The notes under the pieces are model-generated. The model was not told where the DNA came from and ran no database searches. It saw only the letters and a list, made by a program, of their open reading frames with translations. A stretch of 64,000 nucleotides of DNA from Larus michahellis (lineage: Eukaryota; Chordata; Aves; Charadriiformes; Laridae): the NCBI RefSeq assembly GCF_964199755.1, contig NC_133901.1:5454516-5518515 (forward strand), given 5' to 3'. This document shows, piece after piece, positions 23,301-35,069 of the stretch; the first letter of the stretch is position 1; every line of letters begins with the position of its first letter. The translations under genes and the position numbers were made by a program.

Positions 23301-25297
23301 TTTCCCTGGTATGTGGTTACGCATCTTGCTGAGAGAGGGACCAGGAGTTTAACCTGGCTTTCAGGGTAATTTCTTCCTCTATATGGGACTTTGAGAAATG
23401 TCATGCTGTGCATGTGGAAGCTTTTTAAAAATAATTTCATATATTGATTGGGAGGAAACAACAATGAAAGTGGACTGGATGGAGACTTTGTAGGTGAGGT
23501 GTGCAGAGATTGTTGCTCTTATGAAAGAGTAATGCGGTAGGATGCTGGGTGTGGGCTTGTGTATTTGCTGGTTTGTGTTAAAGGAAATCCTACTTGCCCT
23601 GATGGTTGGGGTCAGTCAATTCACTGAAGACTATCTTTGCAACCTGTCTTCCAGGATTCACCAGAAACTCCAAGTAGTTTGATAACGTTCTCCTTAATTC
23701 TGAGCTGCTGCTCTAAAAGTCACCCACTGCTCAGGCTACAATGCCATAATTAGGTTCGAAGGAAGAAGAGTAACCTACTAGCAGGGCCTGCAGGAGCAGG
23801 ACAAATATTCTTACCCTTTCCAAAATAATTAGGCAGATGATCTGCATCCAGATGGTGTTTTGTACGGTCAGCTGTAGTTTTAAATGGCTGAAGCCTTGAT
23901 GTGACTGTTGAATGGGGCCATGGAGCACAGCTCCCCACAAAATTCATTGGCCTCAAGCAGTTGAGAGTGGAAATAATTGCGTGAACTGGGAGGTACCGGA
24001 TCCATCTGAGAGTCGTGTGGGACGAGCAGGAAGCGTGGCGTGGGGCAGACGTCCAGGAAGAGGATGCGAGGAGGAGCGGGCACTGCGTTCCTGGAAAGCC
24101 AGTCGTGAGGAAGCACTCCCGGCCATGGGCGGGGGCGGCGAGCGGAGGCAGAGTGCTTGTTTTGAGCGCAGTAGTCTGCAGGACAGAAGATGCACATCTA
24201 AGCAGAAATGTGCTGGTGGGCCTGGATTTGGGTTTTCTTTGGGCTCAGATTCAGGAATAAAACATTTTTTTGGCTTAGCAATGCCCCGTCCATGCTCCTC
24301 ACTGGAGACATTATGTTTCTCAGTGAAGAAGAGAGGTTGGCTCTCACATCTACTGTGTACTTCTACAAAATTCTTACTGCTCCCTACATCCGTGACCCAA
24401 CCTCTTCAAGTAGTCTGTTTTTCAATCACTGCTGAGCACCTTATTTGAGCAAAATAACTCCATTAGAAAAGGGTTCCAGCGCAATCAATAAACAAGCATT
24501 GAGTAGAGATAAATAAACTTGAAACGGGCATCATAATTAACCTGTTGGGGGGAGAGCAAAATGATTTAGTGATGATTGAACATTTGGCAAAGAAATTTTC
24601 AGCTGGTGGCCTGCTTTGCCCAAACACCTCAAATGGGAGAAGGATCTCCTGAAAAATGACTCGAAATGCCCCAAATAGCAGTTCAGAGCTTGTGATAGCC
24701 TGAGATAGGAAACAAAAAGAAGGAACACTTGCCAAAGAAGGGCTGCAAAGTCTTGGAGGGCTGTGATGGAAACAAACCTGTTGAAAGCTAAACAAAACCA
24801 TGTACTGCCCCAGTACAAAAGAAGGAAGGAAGGTGATCACCGCGAAACGCTGCTGCGCGGCATGAAACCCCTATACCCTTCTAAGAATAAGTCCTCCAGT
24901 ATATGGGTCAGGAAGCAGCGTGGCTTCAGCCTGGATGCCTAGCAAAAAACAAAGTGATTGTTCAGTGGTATGTTAATATAGCAGGTGCAGTTTTATTTAA
25001 ACAAGAGGTAGCTATTGTTTTCTGGAAGTGTGGTGATTTACAGGCTCATAGCTTATCCTGGAGGATCAGGGTGTTAAGTCATGTGTGTGTATGTGTGTTT
25101 TAGCCCAGGGTGGTCGTTCTCCTGTCTGCATCTGTGTGCAAGAATGAACTTAAAGGGAAGGGCCCTGTAAGCTCAGGGACATTAAATCAGGAGGTTTTGT
25201 TGGGGTGTCACAGGTAAACTACGGAACATGGGCACCTGGATTTGGGATGAAAGGGAGGTGTGGTCTCCAGTCCACATTATGGACTGGGAGGCTTATG

Positions 25298-25358
25298 CAG
25301 GACCCCAGCTGACCTCAATGGGATTTATGCATGAGGATTTGTGGAAGGAACCTGGCCT
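25298..25358. mobile_element. Possible palindromic-repeat scrap (weak)
   Basis: GCAGGACCCCAGCTGACCTC, AATGGGATTTATGCATGAGG and a terminal AACCTGGCC resemble the GACTTCAATGGGATTTATGC type core and GGCC-ended arms of old palindromic repeats. The similarity is partial. Confidence 0.25.
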
Positions 25359-27326
25359 TATAAACACTGCTTGCCTGGCAAGCCACGGGAGAGAACAGGA
25401 GTTAACAAATATCTTCATTCCTGACAATTACTTCAACACAGTACCTCCACAGCTCAGCACGGAAACCTCTAAAATGCAATACGTGATTTGTGTATTTGCA
25501 GATACGCTGTGCTATGGCTTCTCACCTCTCCCTGTCCTCATTGATGGTTTTTTTTTTTTTTTTTTGCTTCTCTTGAGCTTTGCCCCGGGCAGATGGACAC
25601 CAAGAGAAGCCCCTTGCCCTGTAGCAGAGACAGATATGTGGGCTGGAGCCTGGTCCACCTCCAACAGGAAAGCTCAGCTGGTTTCCCTTCCATGGGGCTT
25701 TATCCCCACAGCAAGGGGCTCCTTGCTGATGCTTGCTGATGGGCATACATCTTGTCCGATTTATGAGCTCAAATCAGTCAAAATGCTAATGTGAAGCTTA
25801 TCTTTGCATGGTAATATGGTGTTTTGGGTGGGTAATCCTAGCACACGGGGTTGGTGGGGAACTGTGTCTTGTCCTGTTTAGCTCCACAGCAGCGTCTTCT
25901 TCTGAGCTGTACCTTGTCTAAGTCTCACTGCCTTTGTGCAGCGTGCAGGTACGGATGCAGCCAGGCTCTTCTGCAGCTGCTGGTCATTTATATCTGTTTA
26001 TTTTCCCTCTTCTGCCTGGACTGCATCTTTCCTGAATGGTCAGGTTGTTCTTAGCTGTGCTCAGAGTCAAAAAATTTTAGGGACTGGGTGAAATAGTGTA
26101 TTCCAGCCCTGAAAAGCCTGCTGTGTTACTCTAACCATAGGGTGGTGGCTCTTCTCCAGCCGAGATGAAAGAAAATGTGAGTTTTGGGGTTTGTTTCTTC
26201 AATTTCACTCTGTTATAGAGTGAGGATAGCTTCATTGGGATACATGCATTTACAACAAAATGAAAACAATGTAAAGAAACATTTAAACAAAGCCAAAAAT
26301 TGTGGTTAATCCACTTACAGCCTGGCAGATTCTCTCTCATTGGCTGCAGATGCCCACACTTGGGAGTGGAAACTGTCTGTCTTTTTTCACCTTCCTTTTA
26401 GCGTCGGGGTTGAAGATGACGTGAGCGTGGTGTTGGTTAACACCAGACATGCCCAGCAGCTGGGTCTGCCCCGAGCGAGCAGGCACTGCCTCCTGCAAGC
26501 TGTGGCCAGGCCCTTGGGGCAATTCCAGGCAGGATGCTGTAGGGTTACGCTGGGATGCTTTGGAGGAGGTTGAACCACAGCTCAGGTCCATGTGTAGTGC
26601 CCCGTACCGGCCAGTCTGAACCCCTGGACTTCCCTCCTTGCCCTGTTCCTCACTCGGCTCAGACCCAGAGGCTTGGAAATGGCAGCTTAATGCTGCACTT
26701 TCACTTGCGATGATTAATATTGCTCTAATATTTGTCTGATGGTAACTCCCACCGACGGCAGGGCAGCGCCCTGTTGTGCTGCTCATTGTACAAGCTGTAG
26801 TAAATGACTGTCCCTTCCTCCGTGAGCTCACGGGCTAAAATTAATAGCGATTTTGAAATGCAGGCTGCTTTCTGAGTAAAGGCCGCTGTTGTTATTTCTA
26901 ATTTTTTTTTCCATAGAAACAGAACATTTTATTACGTTCACTGAAGAAATCCACGTTATCAGTTTCCTTTCATGTAACAAAACACCCTCCCATTCTTCTT
27001 TAATAAACATTAATAGCTTAAAGCTCATTCCGCGCTTTGCATGTAGAAAACACTGCAGAAACGCCAAGTATCCTTCTTATTTTTTGTTCCTCCTGAAGCT
27101 TCCAATTCACTGAACCCACCAAGCCAAGATAACACCATCTCAGAGGGCCAGCGCTGCGACAAATTTACAGTCTGGGAGCTTATATCTTTCCAGGCAATTG
27201 TCTTCAAACAGACAGTGCATTTCTATGTGTTGGAGTCTCAGGGCTGGAGTTTCTTCTGAGAAATGGCCGAGCCTGCCACCGCTGAACCCCTGAGTGACAG
27301 CAAGTGCTTTTCGGCTTCTGTTGTGA

Positions 27327-27371
27327 TTTTTTTTTTCCTTTTTTTTTTCTTTTTCTTTTTTTTTTTTTTTT
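27327..27371 (+). repeat. T-rich low-complexity tract
   Basis: About 45 nt of T interrupted only by a few C (27327-27371). Read on the minus strand it would be an A-rich run, but no retrotransposon body is seen beside it. Confidence 0.8.
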
Positions 27372-28020
27372 AAGAAGGGTTGGCAGCCTGAGCTATTCTC
27401 AAGGATTTGGAAAAGAGCCACAAACAGGAATTATTGAACAATTGCTCTGTGAAACTTAAGATAACAGTTTGTTCCACCACAGTGGAATTGCTTTGTGGTA
27501 GAAGGAAATTATCTTTTTAGCTCTTGATTAACATTATGTGAGAAAAATAAAATTAAAGCCTGATTGTATCTGTGGTTGAATGGAATGCATGTTCGTGCAA
27601 GGGGAAGAGGGGACAGCTGTTTGTGGGTGACACATACGGAGATGAATGTTTGTGACACCTCACATTGTAGGTGATTCACAGATTATGAATGTTTTCAATG
27701 TTTGGAAAACTTCTCATTGCTTCTTTGTTGCCAGATTAATGCTCACTCTGTGCTCAATGTGAGTGTAAATACTAGATCATTAATGAGAGTAGAGTGCATA
27801 CTGTAATTTGCAGGTGGGAAAGCATTTTTTTTTTGGTGCTAATTAAGATTATTGCTATTATAATCTGAGTTTTTGGTGCTTTTGGCTGGTTCACAGTAAT
27901 AAACAATAACTTGTATCTCTACAGTTACTCTATAAAATATTACGCTTACCAGTGAGTTTATCACTCATGCTTATTAAAAGTTAACAGTATTATTGAGAGC
28001 ACAAGTACATTTTTAACATA

Positions 28021-28065
28021 CCGGCCCAGTCCGACTACCTTTGAAGTCAATAGGAGATTTTTCCC
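28021..28065. mobile_element. Fragment of ancient palindromic repeat (weak)
   Basis: CCGGCCCAGTCCGACTACCT then TTGAAGTCAATAGGAG keeps the TTGAAGTCAATGGGAG core typical of old sauropsid palindromic repeats, next to a GGCCC-type end. Confidence 0.4.
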
Positions 28066-31000
28066 CCGTTGTGGAAGCAAGCTGGATCAGACACTGAGGA
28101 GGAGGCATCAGGAGCAGGGCCGATATTTAGGGTATTGATGGTAGAGAGGGCTGCACCTGTAGAGCAAATGCATTATGCGAGTGCAGGATTTTGGTTCAGC
28201 AAGCTCTCTATCCTATCTCTCACCCTTGCAGCATGGAAAAATGCATTTAGGGGTGCTTCAAAATGGCTATAATCAGTTTTTTCATGAAACCCCCATGGGC
28301 ACGGGTAGGAGTTGTCCTCTCATATTGAGGGCACGGTCTGTCTGAGCTGGATGCTCTGCAGTAATGGAGTCCGGGAACGCGCAGGAAGGTGATCTGCGCA
28401 GTGCACGTGGCGTTTTCAAGGAACTGCGGCTTGCCTGAAGCCCTGGAGCTCAGCTCTGCGGTTGCATCTGCCTGGCTTCCTGCCTGCCCCGGGAGCCTCG
28501 CTGCTCCCCGGCGGTGACTTTGACACCCTGCAATTCGGAGGGAAGCTCTGAGGATGTCGAGATCCAAACATGAACTTTCTGGGCAGGCCAAATTTCTGCT
28601 GTGATCTCCCAGCTCGGTGCCTCTGCTTATCTGTGTTTGCAAGACACACTGGGAGATGAAAATATGCCTCTTTTGAGGCGATAGGAAAGAGACAAGATGC
28701 TTCTTTAATCACGTCTGATAAATTCTCACTTGTAATGAGAGCCCTAATTAAGGGAAATTACCTATTGGAAAAGAGTTAAAAGGGGCCCCCATACTCCTTC
28801 CAGCAAACTTAAAGACAAAAGGAAGTTTCTAACAATGGGTCACTGGAGATGCATTTCCGCTCCGCTTTAAAAAACAAGGTACTGTCTAGCTGATGAGCGG
28901 TGAAGGCGAGCAACGAGGCTTTGATGAGCCTTCTCCTGCTTCCTGATATTGTGACCCTCTTAACAAACACTGCGGACGAAAATCAGCATGCCTTCGGTAT
29001 GCTGTAAGTGCAGGCAGGCTATCTGAAGAGATGCCTCACTCGCAGGATATGGTTTAAATCCTGTTTTGAATAAGGTTTACATCCTTGTCACTGAAATAAT
29101 ATTTTTGTACCGTAAAAATCAATGCGAAGAGACATGCAGACAGGTCCCCCAATATGTAAACAACCTATCTTTGATGTCACTGCTTGCTGACTTTTTTTTT
29201 TTTTTAGTTCCAAGGAATGGTCAAGAATTTAGCTCTTTAATTTTAGTTTCACCTATCTCTCTTTGATGCCAGAGGTGTGCAACGCTCTTGATTTCAAAAC
29301 ACTGGTATGGGAGGCACATAACCTAGACTCTGTTTTGTTCTTACTGCTCTGAAATCAGCTCTTTTGCTTCCACTTGGGTGGTTGGGGAAGTTCTGGTTTT
29401 ACAGTCAGCTCTGTGATCAGAATAAAAACGAGAGGGATTCTCTCTGGATGCAGGGGGAAAAAAAATAATTAAGAGGCTCTAGGTCCAAGAGTTTTGGTCA
29501 CTGTGATCATCTGGAATGAGCTTTCCACGTATCATTAATTTCTACTCGATGGCGCATGCTGGAGTGAGCTGTATGTGGTGCTCCAGACATACTTTACATA
29601 CTGATCTCTCCTTGGGCTGGTTTGCAGGCTCCGATCTCAGTGTGTCTTGCAGGGAGCATCGGTGAGAAGCAACATGTCGACCCTCCTTCTAGCATACACA
29701 TTGCAGAACCCGTTTGCGGTAAAGCAACAGAAAGGCCGAATGCACAATAAAAATACCTGGGTTTGCTTACAAATACGGCGAGTCTGCAGCTCCTGTATCA
29801 GATGTTAGCGCCTGCACTGGGTGATGAACGGTCGCTGTTTGCAATCCTCCCACCAGGTTCACCGCACTCAGCGCACAGAGCTCTACGTTACATCTCTGAG
29901 CCCTGAAAACATTTGATTTGGCATCCAAATTTTTCAGCCCACGTCGATTGCTGATATAAAGAGCATCATTGATCAAGCCGTAACTTTGTTCCGTGTACAT
30001 TGTACTTGTTTATTTTTTCTTTCTGTGAAGCAAATCATCAGCAATTTTCCCCATCAGTAAGATTTTTTTTTTGTTTCACAAAACCACAACCACAACCAGC
30101 AGTGGCTTGAGCCATGTTATTTCTTTATTGTTAGGCATTTGTAATATATTTTTATTACTCACGATATGAATGCAGCTCAGGCATGTCTAACCACCACAAC
30201 TCATTCCCCAACACTTCCGTGGGATGGGTGTTGCTACTAGTTCTTGTAAAGTAAGAGTAAACTGGGGTGCACAGAAATGAAACCATTTTCCTAGAGATCC
30301 CGGAGGAGCGTGGGGGGCTGAAATGGGGTTACAGCATGCGGTTTGGCCAGTCCTCGTCCTAACCACGAGCTCCTCTGAGCTCTCTGGAGTGAAACGTGTG
30401 CGAGGGTTTGGAGCCACGGGGAGGGATGGGGCACGGGCACCGTTCCAGCTTGGAGCTCCTCAAGCGGTTTGCGTTGGCATGCCAGGAGCTTTGGAGGGAC
30501 ACTGGCCTTTCAAATTAATAGCACACTTGAGGATTTTCCAGGTACTGCTAGAAAATTACGTGAGCATGCTCCCAAATGTAAAACCAGATGTGCTGGGTCA
30601 GACCACAGGTCTCTGTAGTTCAGCGTCCCGTCTCCTGCAGTGGGTGGCCAAAGCAGGGCGTAAGGGCAGGAGACGTGAGTCACGGGATGTCCCAGAAAAC
30701 TCTCCTGTATTTGGCACCAAAATCTCCTTGGTAAGGAGGTATCTGCACACACCAACTAGTCATTGGGAAGCTGCTTCGCAGGCTCATCCATGTGTTTGTG
30801 TGGCTTTGAGAGCAGCTAGCTTGAGTTCCAGCTACTTTCTGAAAACATTTGGCTATTGCATGATTTGTTGATGTTGGAGTTTATTTTTTAATCGAAGTAT
30901 GGAGGAGCTGGGTGGAGTGTTGGCCGTGTTCGTGGGCTGGGAGATGGTGAGCTCTGCCGATTCAGAGGCTTGACTCGGGTGTGTGATGGGCCTAGGTAAC

Positions 31001-33284
31001 ACCTCACCTGCTGAGCTGATCTCTGAATTACCATGAGAGTTGGCCCAGTCCACGCAAAAATCCCCTTAAATACGCTATTGAGCAAATTTCCCTGGACTAT
31101 ATGTGCTGCGGACACTAGCAAATGATGTGAATGCCAGTTGATGGTATTATGACACTCGAGTTTCACTTGATGTAATCCAACCATGGGCTGTTTGGGGTGT
31201 AGCCCTGCTGACCTCCTGTGCAGGCTTATTTCTAACTACGTGGGAACCCGCTGCCTCCCAGCAGGCAGAGCTGGGGAGAAGCAAACGCTGCTGCTGTCCT
31301 CCTGGTGGCACCTGCCACCAGCTCCCTCACTGCATTTTGGAGACCACTGTGTGATTGCCTGATCCATGTCTTCTAGCACCTGGAGCGTGGTGGTGCTTGT
31401 GATGGTCCCGGCCTCATGGTGGTTATTGTGATGATCCCCTATCTCGCTGATTTCTGAAACGGGAGAGGAGTCTGAATCTTTGCTCCACACAAAAGAGCTC
31501 TTATTTAATAATAATAATAAAAATAAAACCCCTAAATCCTCTGCCTTTCCAGAGCTATTGTCTGCGCAGGGGAGGAGCTCAATACGTACGTGGAAACGCA
31601 TGACGTGTATGTGAGCAACGTGTATTTAGATGGACTTTTGGTCTAATTTGAAATTTCGTTTGTTTCATACCGGCTTCAGTTGCAAAAAGGAATGATTAAC
31701 CCAAACAGGAGCGCCCGCGTTACTCGCCTTTAATTATGTTTGCAATACATCATGGTGATATGGGGCAGCAAAAAGCCTTTCTGTATCCAGCACGTTTGCC
31801 TCATAGCATATGGTCCTACGGAAACTGTTTTGATTCCGAGCCCCCAGCAGCATATGGCGAACAAACCGCCCCTGAAGTCAAATTGAAAGTAGAGGCTGGT
31901 CCCAGGCCCCGGAGGACCCCGTGTCTCCTGCCAGCCGGCAGGACCGGAGTCAGAGTATGTGTCACTGTTTCACTCATCGTGAAGATTTTATATTTGGTTT
32001 GGGACGCTGGTGCATGAGGTTCTGGATGTAAAAGTCAGAAGAGATATGGTTCCTGTAATGTCTGCAGAGATCCTTGTGTCGATAAGGTCAGCAGCAAGTT
32101 AATAGATTTTTATCTTCTCATCACATGAACTTAATATAGTGCAACTGTTGGAGGGGAGGGGAGAAACCTTCCTGCCGTTATTTTCTGATGTGTTTCAGGG
32201 GGGTTTAAAGATAATGTGTGCCTTAAAAGCCCCTTTTTGCTTAAAGTGAAATCAATAGTTCAAAAATAATAATAAAAATATTGAAACATAAACTGAAGGC
32301 TAATCACTGCACGGTAACCCCAGTTAAAACTAATTACAGCCGAGCAGAGAGGGATGTGTTTCTCCATAGTGGTGATGGAGCGGATGAGAAGGAGGAACGG
32401 AGATTTCCTATTCAGTGCTCCCAACAGCATCAGACCAAGTTTACTTAAAAGATGCCAAAGCAGAATTGTTCATCTCTGCCCTCCTGCCGTGCAGAGTAAT
32501 GCAGAAGCAGAACTGGAGGCTTTAAGCTACAAAAATAGCCATAAATGCTACCCAGTTTTGTTCCTAAATCAATGCATGTATGGGAATGGAGAAACCAACT
32601 GGGCACTTGCAAAAACCCCGATAAAGGGGATGACAGTGCTGATAAATGTGGGGGCTGCTGCCAAGCTGGGGGTGAAGATGAATCAGAGGGGGGAACAGGG
32701 AGATGGCGCAGTAGAAAGACACTCTATGGCCATAAATTTCTGTCACCACCAAAATCTGGAGTCGCTCACGTTGTAGCCACTGCGGTGGAGGAGATGGAGG
32801 AGAGGGTCTGCGGTGATTGGGGAGGGGGCTGCTCCCGCGCTAGGGCTGGAAACCCGGGGCTGAAATACGGCGTCTCTGTCAGGGGCGAAATCCATGGAGG
32901 GACACCGTCGGGTCACGCTGACTAGTAGGGCTCAGCGATCAAACGTGTCACACCTGTCTTGGCCACGGGTGCAGGTGTTCTAGGTCAGCTCTCGCTGTGG
33001 TTATCAATCGCTGACAGTTGACAGTTTAATTTTACACCACAAGTACCTCATTACTTGTGTAGGCACTTGAAGAACATGTGGGCACTGGGTTGGATCAGTG
33101 ATCAATGACAAAGGTTGCGCAGGGTGCAAGTGGTAGCAGTAAAAGTGAAGGTCTCCGTGCATGAGTTGGCAGTGGTGGGGATACATGACAAGGGGAGTTT
33201 AGCTGACAAACAGTCTGTCAGGCCTGGAAGAATGGAGGCTCGCCGGAGAGCTGGCGCTCCATTATAAAATACAGCTCGCCATTT

Positions 33285-33336
33285 AAAAAAGGGGAGGAAA
33301 AAAAAAAAAAGAAAAAGGAGGGGAAAAAAAAAAAAT
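33285..33336 (+). repeat. A/G low-complexity tract
   Basis: A purine-only run of A13-16 blocks separated by G-rich bits (GAAAAAGGAGGGG). Simple repeat with no flanking retroelement recognised. Confidence 0.8.
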
Positions 33337-34846
33337 GGTCCTCGCTTTGAAAAAGTGTTTAAACAAATTTAATGCATGTGGGGGACTGTAAATTTTTATT
33401 CTACAAGCATTTATTTCATGACATGGGAGCATCCAGGTGTTCAGGGAATTTCATATTAAGGGAAAGCGGAGAAGCTATTTTATAGATATACATGCGTGCT
33501 GCTGGTTTAGGTTGCCCGATGGGCACAGATTAGGGATATTCAATATATAACCAAACTTTTCCACATGAGATTCCTCCTCTCTGTGTATCAATAGGACAAT
33601 TTACAACTAAATCTGCCGTGACAGGTTTCTTCTGCCACAGTAGGGAAAAATTTGTTGTTTCAAAACACTTAAAAGTGGTGCTTTAATCAATCCCATCCAA
33701 CTTTCTGTTTTGGTGCTTGTTTTCCTTTGCAGAGTTTCTGACATTCTTTTTCACGTCGAATCTACCCGGCGGATTATGTCACTGGGGTGATGACTGAAAA
33801 AGAGACATATGGCATTAGTTTGGTAGAGCCATGTATCTTGCATTAGGATGTAAATCTTGTTTGCTTGAGAAACCGCACTGAAAGATACTTTGCTCGAGGT
33901 ATAACGTAGCCGCGTTATTGAGTGCGCCTTATAATAATTGATATGGCGGGAGCGATATTAATGGAAATAATGAGAATTTCACCCAAACTGTAGTAAATAA
34001 GGAAAAGACTAATAGTCCTTGCCCTTTGCTGAATTGAACACGTCTTAAAAAAAAGATTCTTGATTATTTCTCGCGTGCTGATTAGGTGTAGGCTAACTTT
34101 GATCATATCACCTATGGTTCCCAACGAAAGGACACGTGTGGTGTGAGTCGTGGGTTTTGGAATTGTTAAAATGATTGAATAAGCAGCTCAGAAAACACAC
34201 GGCTTTAGAAAATGAGATGCACGCTCTCCGTTGTGTTTTGTATTGATTTAATAACAATGCCGGAAAGCCCTCGTGGTGCTAGGTGTACGAGCGAGCAAAG
34301 AGGTCCCTCTCCAACCGCTCGCCTGCGAAGCTGAAGGCACCGTCGTCTTTGCTCTTTGTTTAGCTCCAAGGTACGGTCAGTCTTTAGTAAATGACAGTGG
34401 AAGTGAACAGACCTCGTGTTAGGGATGGGAAAAACCTTCCTATAAATTGTAGTGAAGGACCCAAGTCAAAATGCTGCATTCAGATAACCCTGAACTCTTC
34501 ATTAACTTCTGAGACAAATCCAGGATTCTGCAGAGTCTGGGGTTATTATGTTTGTTTGTTTTTTGTTTTTTTTTTTTTTTCTTATTTGGTGCTCTTTAAT
34601 ATTTATTTTAACTTAACTCTAGACAGTATAAAGGGAAGTTTTAGGGATATGCTGTTAATGCATCTAGTAGTAAAGTGATCTTTATAAAATGCCAGCGGTA
34701 TAGACTGCCATAAGCAACAAAATGGTGAGCCTAATCTCAGCTCCAAATGAGTTTACCAGTACTCAAATAGGAAATACAGATTATTTTCATTATTTTCTCT
34801 CTTACTGTGTAAAACAACATGGAGAAGTTTCCTTGAAACAGATTTT

Positions 34847-35069
34847 GACTAGATATAAGCAAGAAAACTTTTTACAATGAGGGTGGTGAAACCCTGGAAC
34901 AGGTTTTCCAGAGAGGTGGTCGGTGCCCCATCCCTGGAAACATTCCAGGTCAGGTTGGACGGGGCTCTGAGCAACCTGGTCTAGTGGAAGACATCCCTGC
35001 TCATTGCAGGGGGCTTGGAGTAGATGACCTTTAAAGGTGCCTTCCAACCCAAACTATTCTATGACTATG
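34847..35069 (+). mobile_element. 5'-truncated CR1 LINE (3' end)
   Basis: The sequence matches the 3' untranslated end of avian chicken-repeat-1 elements. Recognisable words in order are TTACAATGAGGGTGGTGAAA, CTGGAACAGG, AGAGAGGTGG, CCCCATCCCTGGAAACATTC, GGTCAGGTTGGACGGGGCTC, TGAGCAACCTGGTCTAGT, ATTGCAGGGGGCTTGGAGTA, GATGACCTTTAAAGGTGCCT and TCCAACCCAAACTATTCTAT. It ends in an ATTCTATGACTATG terminus, about 1.6 degenerate copies of the ATTCTATG octamer. Only about 223 bp remain, with no reverse transcriptase, which is the normal severe 5' truncation. It is inserted in the same orientation as the gene. It is the youngest-looking transposon in the window and the best single clue to a bird genome. 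Confidence 0.93.

Larger units (their letters stand above)
18369..25297. other. Intron 1, no gene seen
   Basis: 18430-19000 is AT-rich and complex, a candidate conserved non-coding stretch. 19868-20383 contains scraps of ancient repeats. 21000-25297 is mixed composition with many chance ORFs on both strands (up to about 180 codons), none with domains or a splice context. A modest CpG cluster lies at about 24000-24140. Confidence 0.4.
25359..34846. other. Intron 1, no gene seen
   Basis: Mixed intron DNA. T-rich runs lie at 25548-25565 and 27327-27371 and an A-rich purine tract at 33285-33336. 27700-28020 and 33880-34130 are AT-rich, complex and homeodomain-motif-like (TAATTA/ATTAAT-rich), so they are candidates for conserved enhancers. 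No exon, RNA gene or recent transposon is evident. Confidence 0.4.

Noticed and set aside
25228..25794. 188-codon plus-strand frame
   Set aside because: It runs through a T18 tract (a run of Phe), has no domain, and lies in ordinary intron sequence.
30323..30871. 182-codon plus-strand frame
   Set aside because: No family resemblance; length is within what chance gives in 64 kb of moderate-GC DNA.
31281..31305. CTCF-like word on the minus strand (CCACCAGGAGGACAGCA)
   Set aside because: An extra base breaks the spacing of the consensus core.
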